Below are positions 34,901 to 47,189 of a stretch of DNA of 64,000 nucleotides, in pieces. Position numbers and translations under genes: made by a program. Numbering within the stretch: the first letter of the stretch is position 1; every line of letters starts with the position of its first letter. Source of the DNA: Takakia lepidozioides. Taxonomy: Eukaryota; Streptophyta; Takakiopsida; Takakiales; Takakiaceae. The stretch lies in contig CM060731.1 of assembly GCA_030704615.1 (NCBI GenBank), positions 15,872,001 through 15,936,000 of the forward strand, in the 5' to 3' direction. The notes under the pieces are model-generated. The model did no database searches. It had not been told where the DNA came from and worked only from the letters and a program-made list of their open reading frames with translations.

Positions 34901-37900
34901 AAATGTCAATACTTGGTGGATTGGTTACTTGGTTGATTGGTACCCACAAGCATGTCGCCCTGGCTTAGAGCCATAGGACACCCCAGTCCCACACTTATAA
35001 AAAGCTCAAGGGCCCACCCCACCAGGGACACAAAACCCGCACTTAACCCTCAAGGTACCTTTCAGAAGACAAAAAGAAGCTCTCAGCTGCATGCGCACTT
35101 GTCCATAGTTTGAGCTGTTTCCAGCCTACAGACTTCTTGAAATAAAGAGATTCAATCCCATACACGAGTTTGCTCTTGTGTATTTATCATAAGTACGGAG
35201 GGGGGCAGCCAGTACCTCGTCAAAGGCCTCAAAAATGTCAATACTTGGTTGATGTATAGTGCAGACAACAGTTCTCCCTGTGTCCACAGTATTCCGGACC
35301 GTCCGCATGACAATAGCTGCTGCCCGAGCATCAAGACCTGATGTAGGCTCATCCATGAAAATGATGGAGGGATTGGCCACCAGTTCCACAGCAATAGTAA
35401 GGCGTTTTCTCTGCTCTGTAGAGAGACCTGTGCTGCCAGGAATCCCTACCAGAGCCTGCCTCAAAGTGCTCAGCTCCACCAACGCCATGACCTCTTCAAC
35501 AAAGGCCTACAGAAGCAATGGATCATGGATGAAGAAGCTGAGAAGTCTTTCCCTCCAGTAGAGCATAGAGACATTCCACCAGTGAAAGCGAATTATGCAC
35601 CAGCAAGTTCAGATTAAGACGACAGTGCTTTCATCTGCAACAAATGAGGGTAATGCTCTCCTAAAAATGCACTACTGCTAGAAGTCACTATGAAGTTACT
35701 GGAGCTGAAGACATCCAGCCATATCTAAGGAGCACAGAGCCTTGTTCAATGTACTTGTGTGAGTAAATTACTTACGGAGCGTGTGGCAGCATTGACCTCC
35801 GAAGGAAGACGCAGCCATGAAGAATACAACAAAGATTCGTGGACGGTAAGTTGTGGAGAATGGATATCTGTCTGCTCTACATACCCGGAGATGCGGGCAA
35901 AAGTCTCTTGCACCTTAGGGAATCCAGATACCTTGATCTCACCCTCAATATACCCACCTGTTTTCCTTCCAGCAAGCACATCCATGAGAGTGGTTTTGCC
36001 TGCCCCACTGACCCCCACCAGTGCAGTCAACACACCTGGCCTAAATGCACCACTCACATTCTGCAGCAGTTGCAGTCTGTCAGACGTCACCCCCTCGCCT
36101 TTCATTTCCTGTGGACAAGATGGGCCAATAGGTCATGAACTCTTTGTCAAACATGTTAATTTCTATCTATCATTGCTAGGTCGTAGTTTGATGAAGCTGG
36201 TAACATTGCTGCTGCTTTAAAGGTTCAACTGTGCATTATTCTTTAGAATCCATTGTGAAAGATAAAAACATGTTATAGAATCTGCTTGGGGCCCAAAGTG
36301 CCCATCAACGAAACAGCGTAATGAGCAAGAATCAGAGTGAATCCGTACCAGAGGCATATCAACATAGTAGTAGACATTGTGGAAAGTTAAAGCCAAGGGT
36401 TGAAATGGTAATATCATGCCCTTCTGTGCCTTGCCCTGGTCATCAATCGTCACACGAGTGTCTATTATGGCATTTGACTGCTGCTTTGACTTGATGGCTT
36501 CCATTCGTACTTTCTCTGCAATCAGTTCAGTTCAGTATTGTGCTCCACCTGGGAGCATAGAATACCCTGCAGTAATGTAAAAGCGAAATCATAAAATGTT
36601 TTAGCCTGGCAGGGCTCTGAATGCGCATTTGTAGAAGATTATCCTGAAAGAGTGACCACTTGAAGAAGTTTGGATGTAGAACTCCCATGCCTGACATACA
36701 TGAAGGCTACTCTTCATGGGCAGCAGCAGCAACCTTCTATTTCTAGGTTCCATTGGCCTTTTGGGCTTCCTTCCACTAGACTCAATTTGACCTGGAAGGA
36801 GATTACAAAACAAACCAGGCATTGAAGATAATGAAGCTCTTTATTTCTTCAATTCCCAGTTTTAGCTAGCCATCGATCTACTACAAACTAGCAGTGTTCT
36901 TGAATACACAGCCTACTGCTTTACAGCTCAACCTCTGCCAGATTGATAGTACTGCATACCTTGTTTGTCGCCATCACCATTTGAAGTATAAGGTGGAGAC
37001 AGTGAAGATGGCAGGCTGATTTGTCTTTGGGATTCCTTGGCATCTGCTTGATTCTTGAATTTCTCTTTCAAAGCTTCTTGGGGAACCATTGCTTGAGGTT
37101 TTCCCAGAGCTGACTCATGCAAGGCACAAAAAGTCATTTGGACAAGTGATGGAGAACCAGCCACTCAACTCCGACACTTGATCAACCACATCAAGGAACA
37201 AAATGGCATGAACACCAAACAGCAAACATGTACTTACGATTGAAATATCCCAACGCCATTGTGACTAAAATGTTGAAGAGAATCATGTAGCCAACAAGGG
37301 CAGCAGCACCAATCCAGTACCAGTAGCCTCTGGTAAATAGTCCTCTACTTTTGAGGATGCTCAAGTATAATGGCTGTCCAGTATATGGACTCAGCTGCAA
37401 ACACAAACCACCTGCCTGTGAGCTGGACACACAGTGCCCTTTATCATGGATTGAACATACCACCTGCAGTCAGTTGACACTGCAATTACAAACTTCAGCA
37501 CCATGTTGTTTGCAGAAAAATATTGCTAATATAGAAGCTGCCTTCATGTAGATCCAGTTTTGAAATGACGTAATGTAATTGGAACCACCTCGAGTATTAC
37601 ATACATAAGGCAGTTGATCCATCAGAACTCTATAATGTGAACACTACTCGGACAAGCAGATATTTGCAGACTAGTGATGGCCTCAGACCTTATGCCAGCG
37701 AGGGGCAAGAAACTCATTTGCAGAAAGGGCATTCTGTGCATAAGAAAGAGGCGAAATCCAATACCCCCATATCCACCAAGGATGTATATCATCTGCAATA
37801 GCCAAGCCCAACCAACATTAAGGCATCATTCACTTTGCTAAGTACTACTAGACTCCAACAATTTTTTAGTTGAAAACTATTATACGAGATTAGCTCCTGG

Positions 37901-40900
37901 TTTTGTAGCGACATTCTACAGTGCAAGGTTCACCCGGACAACGTCAGCGAAGGTTGAAATAATTTCTGGCTATACCAAGGTTTGTAAACAACTTGGATAC
38001 ATGACAAACAACAAAAAATTAGATGATCACATCTATATGGGTACAATCTTCATCTTTTCTCCACTCAGATTCCAGTTTCGGACATGTTGGGCAACAACAC
38101 AAAAATCTCTCAAAAGATGCGGATTGTGATTTGCAGACGACAAGGTGTGCCCTTGGAATCAGCACACGCAACAAAACGAGATCCTCTCACAAACAGTGCA
38201 TAAAAGCATGAAGACTCTCACAGATGTGAATCCATGCGCCTGGTTTTGAGGAATCTTACTTTTTGTAATGGTGAAACCACCCAGTAAACACACTATCAGA
38301 AGTGCAAAGGAACCAAATGTGCTGGCTACAACCATAGTCCGTCCAACAGCTCCAATGAAGCGAAATAGTCCAACAGCCATTTGATGGATAAGAAACAGCA
38401 CTAACATGTAACGGAAAAATCTGCCAATAATCGTCACTGCTTAGAAAGCCAAAAATTCGGCCTGAGGTCCAATAAGATTCATCTGACATCCTGCTTGACC
38501 CCTCAAAAGGGAAATGAAATGGGAGGGTACTTTATAACGTCATCTGAAAATGGATATTGTCTTCAGGCTGCCCGCACATTGGGCATTACAATCGCTCTTT
38601 CCTCTCTGCATTTATTTATTTTCAAAGGTAGGCTCTCTGCCCTGAGTTGAAGTATCACTATAGTGTGAGGGTGCATAGGCCCTTCAGATCATCCTTCCTC
38701 ACCCATGTCAAAAACTGGAAAAAACTTCAGGGAGAGAATGTACCCATTTATAATGTTACATAACGAGAGAAACAGAAGTTTTGTTGGTTTAACAGCAGAG
38801 CCTCACCTGCCAGCCTCCGGAGCAAGTCCAACTAGGTAGTACACAACGCATGACCAAATGATAGCTTCCACAATGGAATATGGAAGTCTCAATAGCCAGC
38901 TGGGAAGTGAAAACGCCCAACCAGGATAAAAGAGATTATCCCGTTGCTTGTAGAAGATTGGAAGCCGTCCCACTGTTAGAGTCATCTCCGAGAATCCGTT
39001 GAACAACATTTCAATTAATGAAAAGAAAAGAACACCCAAATATAGAGTCCCATTCTGTTCGTCACTCGGATGCAGTCGTGTCCGAAAGAATACAGTGCCT
39101 GTTAGAAACGCAGTAAATGCTACCTGCCAACCAGACAATGCCCTCATATGATTTCTGCATTTGTGCCTGTCAATCAGAATCTTCGTAACTTGATGGCACA
39201 ATATGTTAACCGGCAAAGACTTAGCACTCCAGAAGGACCTCACCTAATCATTGCAACCAAAATGTTAAACGACTAAATACTCAGAAAGAAAAATTACCTG
39301 ACAAGTTCGAAAGATGTATAGGAATCTACTTCTTTTCATCAGCAACCACTCCCTTTCTGTGCATGCGTTCAAGAGCTCCCACTTCGAAAGTGCATATTTT
39401 GTGTCCACAAGAGCAGCATGGTGATTTTTGGCCTTGTCGTAAGGTGTAGAAAGGTACTCAGCAAGTTCTTTCCCAACTTCAAACTGCTTAAAAGCACTTG
39501 CTATCTTATCCACAGGGAGAAACTCATACAGCCTACTGTTGTCAGCCCAATACTGCTCCTGGTCCTTCTTCGATGTCACCTGTCCCATTTATACCTGGCA
39601 GTTAGATCCCCAACCACACGGTGCCAGTTTGTCTTTCATGCTGCATATTACTCAATTGGCCATGTCTGCATGATGCTGCATATTTGCTGTACTTTTGTGG
39701 CATTAAGGACTAATAACTTGTCAAACTGCATACAGTACCTCCTGCAGGAAGTCTGCAACACCTTTCCGAGGTGGGAGCTTAAAACCTAGAGTCTCAAAAA
39801 ACTCCAAGATCCTCTCTCGTGGGCCCAAATAAACGATGTGACCCTCGGACATAAGTAGAATGTCATCGAACAGCTCAAATGTCTCTGGTGCAGGCTGAAG
39901 GAGAGCCATCAACACTGTCCCCTCCAAGAAATGTACAAAATTCTGTGTGCACTTGACAATCTGGAACGTTGTAGAACTGTCCAGACCAGTTGATATCTCA
40001 TCCATGAACAAAGTCTTCTTTGGGCCAACAACCATCTCGCCTGCGCAGAATACCAGCACACAAGCAACAAATTGTCATGCTAAGATCAATATCTTTCTAC
40101 ACTTGGAGGTCTTAATTACATCAAAATCATCATAAGGATGGTAAAACAAGGCAGAGAAATTTAGCTAGCCAGGAATAAAAGAATTACCTAGTGTGAAATT
40201 GTAGGTTATCATTTAAAATCATGTAGATTCCAAACCAACAACAAAAGACCTTTATCCCAGAATAACAATTTGAAGATTGTGTGGTAAAAGCTACCAGATG
40301 AGTCCGTGAAGAAGAGAGTACACGAAAGTTTAGAAAACAACGCGCCCCAAAATGGAAGAAGTAAGTATTGCAGCTCCTTGCCATATCCTACCACATAATT
40401 AAAAATGGTTACAAGCAACGATGCTTGATTTCATGAACTTTCCATGCGGAAGATGGAGGGTGAAGGAGGTCATGATGCTCGGGAACCCACCAGTGGTCAC
40501 ACGTTTCTTTTGACCTCCAGAAATACCCCGAAGCATGTCATCACCAACAACAATATCAGCACATAATTCAAGGCCGAGCACCTTCATGATGTAGTCAGTT
40601 GACAAACTGTGCTTGCTCCCTTGTACAGCGGTCGCCTGAGTTCAAAGGCAAGTTCCAGGTATTGCACATTAGTGGCTGTGCCACAGAAGAGTATGCAAAC
40701 CCCAGGCAGGCTAGCCACATCAACTGCCCAGACAGATACAAAGTTCAAAGGCTCTGACCTTCATGAAAGCATCGATATCAGGATCCGGACGAATATTTTG
40801 TTGCATTTCCCTACGAGCTAGTTCTGTCAGCATATCTGCAACATCATTCAGAAAAAGGAAACTGTAAGAGATGGGGGAAAGAAGAGAGAGATCCATTCAC

Positions 40901-42870
40901 TTCAAATGTATCCTTAATTGCTGACTTTATGTCATGATTCAGGTTCAGAAAGCAAGGTTGGATGTCCCAGGGATGAGTACCATATTTATAGCCAACCCCT
41001 TGACAACGTGCCGCAAAGTCCAAAGTCTCCCGTACTGTCAAGTCTCCAATGTGAGCATCACTTTGACTGATGTATGCAGCTGTCCTTTGAGGCACAAATT
41101 CTGTGAATGCATGGCCATTATATGCAATTGAACCACTGGTCTGCAACAATTCATCACAACATCCATTCCAGAGTGATCCCACATAGCTTTCAGTAAACAG
41201 TAAAAGCACTTACAAGCACCATCAGAGTAAAACAGCCCTAAACCATACACACAGCACTGCTCCCCTGTTCCCCTGTTACTGGTCCTGCCCCTCTCGCCGG
41301 TTAATACGATCAGCTGTCAATCTGTCATCCCTAAATGACAGCTAAGTGAAAATCCATCCCACATAACCTCCATTAATCCCTCCAGAAACACCCAGGGACC
41401 TCTCAAACAAACCTATACCACCCCCATGTAATTCCTGTGATATAGGTCTAGGACACTCCAAGGTCGCATGTTCACCAACACTTCATTCACAACTGTCTCA
41501 AAAGTGTGAAGAGCTTACCCTCAAATCTTTGGCAAGTTTGCCGGCCAAAGCCAATAAGAGAGTTGATTTTCCAGAACCTGGTGGTCCAAGTAGCAATGTC
41601 ATCCTGTCATGTATCCAACAAGCCAAGAGGAAGATAATACATCCTTCAGATTTGTTTGCTGAAAACAAACTCCTGCAAGTGGACCTTACATATAATACCT
41701 TCATACACCCTATAATGCAACATATATCAAGTTCTGTCTAGGTATCTCCAGCATAAAAAATGCGAGAGTCCAATTCCTAAACTGACATGAAGTCTCATTT
41801 TAAAAATTGGATGTCACTGTACTTAAGTCTAGGTTTCAGTATATGGTCTTCAAAATTCAATTTGCTTACCTGCCAGGTCTGATGACACCACTGACATCAT
41901 GCAGAATTTCAAAGTTGAGCTTCTTGGACGGCAGCAAATTGCACGCCCCTAACAAAGACTGCACCACACAAGCATCCTGTTATACAGTGCATAAGAGCAA
42001 TTTAGCTGTGCATGATTCTCCGAGGACACGAAACAACTGAAGCTTGGAGGCCATGTAACTTAGCAAAACCTCTGCAAAACCTTACCTCAATCAAGTTGCG
42101 AACAGAGTTGAACAGAGTTGGCAGAGACCGAGTTCCGATATAGACGTCCGCGTCAATGGACAAATTGTCAAATCGCACCTCAACTTTAGGCAATTCTATG
42201 CCAACCCTGCATGTACAAACCAGGCTCATACATACTGTTCAAAACCGGAACCGGAGTTACATTAATTAACCAATGAGAAGGTAATTCCGCATGTGTTTAC
42301 AACAACACAGCGAGGCGACCGTCGCCGATTGCTTTTCGACACCGGCATGAGGTACGGGAGGACTCCTTGTAGAACCACGACAGTTGCAGGTACAGGGAGA
42401 AACTATTGTAAAGAAAGACTACTGTACAGGGATATATCCTTTTGCTCAGTGAGAGATTACAATGTAGCCATGACAGCACAGCGAAAGAGAAGGGGAGGGG
42501 CCAACCTGTGAATGCGTTGCTTCACTTTTCTGAGGAGACGCTCGTTATCCTGCTCGCTCGTGGCCAAAGCCTTCTCGACAACCCGTTGCCGCTGACCCCG
42601 CTCGAGATGTCTAACGTCAACAGGCTTTGGGTGCTTGTCTCCGTCAACTCCAGCTACGTGCTCAAGAAATGCGGTATGAAGACGGTCATAAGTGGGGAGC
42701 TTCTCAAGAGCAGCCCACTTGAGAGCCTGGAGATCGTCTTCCTCATACCCGGTGCTGGAGCGCCGAGCGAACGCTTCGCGGCCTTCCCCGGTGTCCCGCC
42801 ATACTCTTGATCCTCCATGTTTGCGCTCAAACCAAATATCTCCCTCTGGAAGACTTGCTGCCTCTGCCAT
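31958..42870 (-). CDS. full-size ABCG (PDR-type) transporter, 25 exons
   Basis: This is a membrane exporter with reverse domain order (NBD1-TMD1-NBD2-TMD2), normally in the plasma membrane and moving hormones or secondary metabolites; the substrate is not predictable. Exons (high to low): 42870-42506, 42206-42086, 41958-41870, 41603-41519, 41140-40981, 40835-40759, 40635-40491, 40040-39739, 39579-39298, 39123-38807, 38420-38260, 37792-37689, 37394-37238, 37163-36960, 36791-36711, 36515-36349, 36108-35776, 35506-35216, 34517-34434, 34273-34140, 33927-33700, 33270-33099, 32924-32837, 32532-32366, 32230-31958. This totals 1528 residues. Motifs: [16 protein letters not shown] at the N-terminus, Walker [10 protein letters not shown] (~198), ISGGQKKR (~337), [11 protein letters not shown] (~357); second half Walker [10 protein letters not shown] (~971), [10 protein letters not shown] (~1077), [10 protein letters not shown] (~1098); PDR boxes WWIWGYW and [18 protein letters not shown]. 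The linker exons (37163-36711) are the least certain. Confidence 0.93.
34687..35242 (-). repeat. tandem duplication of an exon end and adjoining intron in the ABCG gene
   Basis: The block 35047-35242 (last ~27 nt of the exon ending at 35216 plus the start of its intron) is repeated with about 20 percent divergence at 34687-34920. The repeated copy includes a decoy of the exon end (CAAGTATTGACATTTTTTAG-like, about 34884-34915) followed by GTAGTGG, so a mutated second 5' splice-site context lies inside the intron. Confidence 0.55.
38508..38541 (-). mobile_element. LINE 3'-tail fragment inside an ABCG intron
   Basis: On the plus strand GAAATGAAATGGGAGG and ACTTTATAACGTC match the 3' end of the LINE at 51623-51655 (GAAATGAAATGAAATGG, GCTTTATAACGTCC). 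Only the tail is recognisable, consistent with an extremely 5'-truncated insertion or a chance short match. Confidence 0.35.
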
Positions 42871-43950
42871 TTTTCAGTGTCCTGCCAAATTCTGCATAAA
42901 ATTCGATAGGGGGCCTACTCCAAAAGCTCCTAGGCAATCTTCCCTATTATAACCATTCCATAGTTTCGCAAAACTTGTCAAGTATTACGATCGATGCCGA
43001 GAAATGTGCAGTGCAGAAAGCTCATTTGCCGAACCAACTATCTCGGGATCGGTCCTCACTCTGCATGCACAGCAACGTCGATTCCCCTACGCTATTAACA
43101 TGGATGGCTACACAAGTCAAGCGATCGAGAGAGCATTCACAATAGATGAAGTTTGGATGATGACACAGTGATGCATGACACAGCATGAGACCTGCCGCAC
43201 TTACAGCTACTTAAACGTGTGCATGCAACTCAAGACCACCCAAACTTCTGCTACAACGAATTACACCAGGTAGGCACCAGGTGCAGCGAGGCCGCAAACA
43301 AAAAAGGTGAAGGAAACTCGTGTGCAGAGTAGCAGCCCAGGCGTCCGCTGCTTATGCATAACGATCATCTACAACGGCTGGGTAACGTCATAGTGTGTGT
43401 TTTACGTGTGACCTCAACAGATTTCGTAACAGAACCTCTAGTGTTGCAGCGAGCACGACCGTCAACCAACCTCACGGAATGCGCCGCACTCTACTACTCA
43501 ACTACTGGAATTGTCCATCGATCTTCCCATGGGCCCAGCCGCCGGTGGCATGCTCCTTTCCTGCACACCTCCGAGCCATATATGGCTGGCTTGCATGACT
43601 GCAGCCTCTTTCGACCCATCAGCATCTCCTTTCCACCTCCTTCCTTGTTTCGTGCCGTCTTTGTGACCTTTCCTCCATCCCCTTCCGAGGTTTCAGTGGC
43701 AAGCTTTGCACATGTGAGAGACTGTCGTAATTAAGCACACTACCTACCGACCAGCAGCGAGCAAACACTACGCCCCCACCGCACAAGAGTCATCCACACA
43801 GCGACTCATGCACGCAGAATGCTCACCTCAACACTCCTCCTGCCGGCACGCGCCTCAGAGCTGCTCTTCTCTCTTTCTCTCTCTCGCTGTCACGTCTGTT
43901 GCATGCAAATGGATGCATGCGCTTATATACGCTGCCAAAGAGTTTGGATT
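42871..43950 (-). promoter_or_regulatory. ABCG upstream region with a TATA-like core near 43921-43931
   Basis: On the minus strand GCGTATATAAGCGC lies at about 43920-43932. It is followed by GCATGCATCC/TTGCATGCAA (RY-type GCATGCA words) and a GA-rich leader-like run. If used, it implies a leader of about 1 kb before the ATG at 42870, perhaps with a 5' UTR intron. Plus-strand open frames here (43354-43734, 43808-44137) have no domains. Confidence 0.35.
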
Positions 43951-45589
43951 TGTGTTTTCAAATAAAAGGGTGTTTCATGGTATACATATTTCCAGTGTAA
44001 CTTACGGAAGGGTGGCTCTGGGGAACCTTCCCCATGGGACAGTGTCCCTGCCAGCTGGGCTACTAGGGACAAGATTGCTGGGGTTAAGGGACCAAAAATT
44101 ACAAAGGCAAAAATCAGCCAGTTCTTCTCTATACTAGTTAGCTTTGTACTACTTTTATTCATGCACCTGCTCCAACTGCACTAAGTTTACCGCTAAAAGT
44201 GAGGTGAGTGACGAAAGTGGGAGGCTTGAAAGAAACCGGTCCAATCTGAGTTGGGGAGAGTCCCCAGTTCTCTCATGATATGTAGTGTCCCCAGTAGTTA
44301 CACTCACTAGTATCATATCAGATAAAGAGACTTAGGGCTCATACAAATGCAGCATTCAACCAAGTTTTGGCACCTCATAAGGCGTAAAGAAGCACAGGAG
44401 AAGCACAGGGATTCTTCCTCTTTTCACAAAGAGAGGTGGTGTTGTTTGCCTTGCCTATGCATAACCTAGGTGATTTAGGGTTCAAAGAATCCACAGGATG
44501 AAGATACAAGATACATTATCATTTACACTTCCTCTCCTCTTTCTTTCTTTCAAGCCTGGATCCGATATACTATTATTTTTCTGTATTTATTAATTATTTT
44601 GTACTCCTGCAAATTTTGCTCAATAATCCCAATCAAGCGTGGAATTATCCAACAATGTCTTCAGAAAGCTAGACCAACCTATTTTTATTTTTATTTTTAA
44701 CTAAAATACGACAAAAATGCAAATCGCATTAAGAAAAAATAACCCCATGAAGGCTAGTCCCTAATACCCTAAACTTCTCTATATTTGGAAAACAATAGAA
44801 ATAACGTAAGAACTTAATGCATGTGTGCGATCTGATGGTACGGTCGCCGGATTCCGGCAGCGAAGAGTCTTAGACATCATCTTCAGAAATAGGTGACAAC
44901 GAAAATTCGAAAATTCATCCGGAGAAAAGTAGGGCTTCGGAATGGCCTCTCCTCGTACAGATCGGAAGCCAATAAGATTTTCAGGCGACTTCCCCTGTTT
45001 ATAATATAATAATTAATAACGGCAAATGCAAGTGTTAGGCTACATTATTTATTAAAAACACTCATGAATATTTCCATTTCAAAACTCCGCCATTCTCTAC
45101 CTCCTTCACTATATGTGTTGTATCATCTACACGTCTAAATGACTCTTAAGTACATGCTATGATCACCCCGCGAGCTTGGATTGCACCCCTTCTTTCCTGC
45201 CCCACAGGATCATCCCCTGACCCGCTCACGCCACCACGCAACTAACTTGTGGTTTAGACTTAGACCTGGAACTCCCTGCTGCACTTTCCTGGCTTCCCAA
45301 CAGGCGCACCTTCTTTACTGACAGGCTTCATTTCTGAGGGCATCAAAGAGTTTCAAAACTGGATCTATCATCATGCTGGTCAGGAACCGCCACTAATCGG
45401 AACCGGGAGCAAGGAGGCACTACGCATCAACTTGGCCAAATGGTATCTAGAGTTGTTCCCATGAATCTTATTGGGAACATGTAGTTTGTAGGTTCCCAAA
45501 CTTGTGGTTTGAAGCCTCGAACTCCTTAGTGCAATTTCCCAAAGGCCCACCTTCGTTCCTACTTCAATGCTCAACAACGGCTGTCTCCC
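43951..45589. other. AT-rich intergenic, nothing recognised
   Basis: Short open frames only. AT-rich with homopolymer runs near 44580-44760. No RNA gene, element end or domain was found. Confidence 0.3.
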
Positions 45590-46380
45590 TGCGCAAGCAG
45601 TCAAGCCGCCCCGCCGGTACTGCAGTAGGGCAGTTGGTAATTCAGGGATTTGTATGGGCTATAAAGCTCCAGTACCATCTCTGATGTCTGTTTTGTCGCT
45701 CTGTCTTGTCAGTTTGATCTGCACTCCCTTCTTCTCTAGCCAAGTTCCTGACCTACATTACTACCTCGTGGCGTTGCACACTGTCGGGAATTTCGACTTG
45801 GATCCACCACCCTTGAGCAGTAATTTTCACAGCACCAGCTGGTTGCTGATAGGATCAGGGTTGTAACCTAAGTTCGTGATCCCACTTGGTTGCTTGAATT
45901 TGGATTAAAATACCTAGCTACACTCGTCAGTTTGAGATGCCGGAGACTTTAAGGTCTAAGCAGAAGGAGGACCTACAGTTGCACGCCGTCATGGTGCAAT
46001 CCCAGCCCAGTGTCATGTCACTCTCACCTGCAACTCGCAAAGTACCTAAGTAGGTCGCAAGGCTTCCATATCACCTTTGTCAACACGCTGCACAACCACA
46101 ATCGCATGATGCAAGCCCAAGCGGCCCAAGGTGGATCAGGCGCCAAGTAATTAGTCCAAAGGATGAACTGTACAAAATCCGTTGCTTTCGTTCTACTATT
46201 TTTGTGCATACAGTATTGAGCATCATGGCGGTCAACTACCATATGTCATATAAACCTTAGTCTGCCATAATTGTTCAACCCAAACCCGGCTAGATCTATA
46301 TACGAAAATGGTCCAGGGCTATATTATTGCTCGGGTCATGGTGCAGGGTGATTTGAACCGAGAGCCATACAATTTTACGA
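45590..46380 (+). pseudogene. inverted decayed copy of the UGT promoter and first exon
   Basis: This segment matches, in opposite orientation, the region 48860-49600 that holds the UGT leader, exon 1 and start of the intron. Shared landmarks are GGGCTATAAAGCTCC (TATA box, 45659-45666 here), GATCTGCACTCCCTTCTT, CCTAGCTACA, GCAGAAGGAGGACCTACAG, ATGATGCAAGCC, GATGAACTGTACA and GGGTGATTTGAACCGAG. The start codon has become ATA, and a one-base loss near the GHVTP-equivalent region shifts the frame. No second exon follows, so it cannot encode a UGT. Confidence 0.75.
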
Positions 46381-47189
46381 CAGAGCATATATACGATACC
46401 TTTGTGCTTGTGACTAAGAGCAAGAGCAAGAGCTGAAACCCAATCCATGACATTCATAAAGGTAAATTGCACAGAGAAAATTTGAATGATGCAAGGACTA
46501 TCACACATTGGAGGACAACTTGATGGGAAGAGAAAAGAACATAAAGAAATTAGATCCTCTGAAGACCCACCTACCACTATTGACACGGCTTGTACATGGG
46601 CCCTTATAAATGTTGCTTGTCCATGATGAATCCGTATATATGAGGTCTCAGCAAAGAAGACGAGCATTAAGGTGGATGAACCTACGTAACAACGTAAGGT
46701 GATCTAATATAAGTAGGACCTCTGCTCTGACGTATCTCTAACGACCTTGCCATCACAATAAACAATGAAGTCAGACATGTATCATTTAAACGAACCCCTC
46801 AGACAAGTGACATGAGTTTAGACAAACCCGTGGAGGAGCACACAGGGTAGAAAATAGAAACACCAATAGATTCCAATTATTTTCACTTCTAGATTCATGC
46901 AACACATCAATAGAAAGCCCTTCAAATAGGCTAAATTTGTCTAGAAAGTCCTTCCAAGTTCAAACAGACTAAATTTGTCTAGTTGGCAGTAGCATCCAAT
47001 TCTCAAATTTTATGACCCTAAAATGAAGGTGTAGCAAGGGTAGATGTGGCCAACCCGACCCTATAGCAAACCCTACTTGGTTTGCCTCTGTCTCTTGGAT
47101 AAGTTGAGTGTAAAGCAACTTGGCTAAGAAGATGGTTCATTGTTCAATCCTCTTCTTTGGGTAAGTTTGTTGGCTTCTACCCTACAGCT
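46381..47189. other. intergenic, downstream of the UGT gene
   Basis: Only short frames, no recognisable gene. It includes the UGT 3' UTR on the minus strand. Confidence 0.35.

Noticed and set aside
39418-39789. 123-codon plus-strand frame within the ABCG locus
   Set aside because: Opposite strand of the ABCG exons that encode the Walker B region and the following linker.
46311-46375. Possible tRNA T-arm (GGTTCAAATC on the minus strand)
   Set aside because: No cloverleaf; it is part of the inverted duplication shared with 48860-48910.
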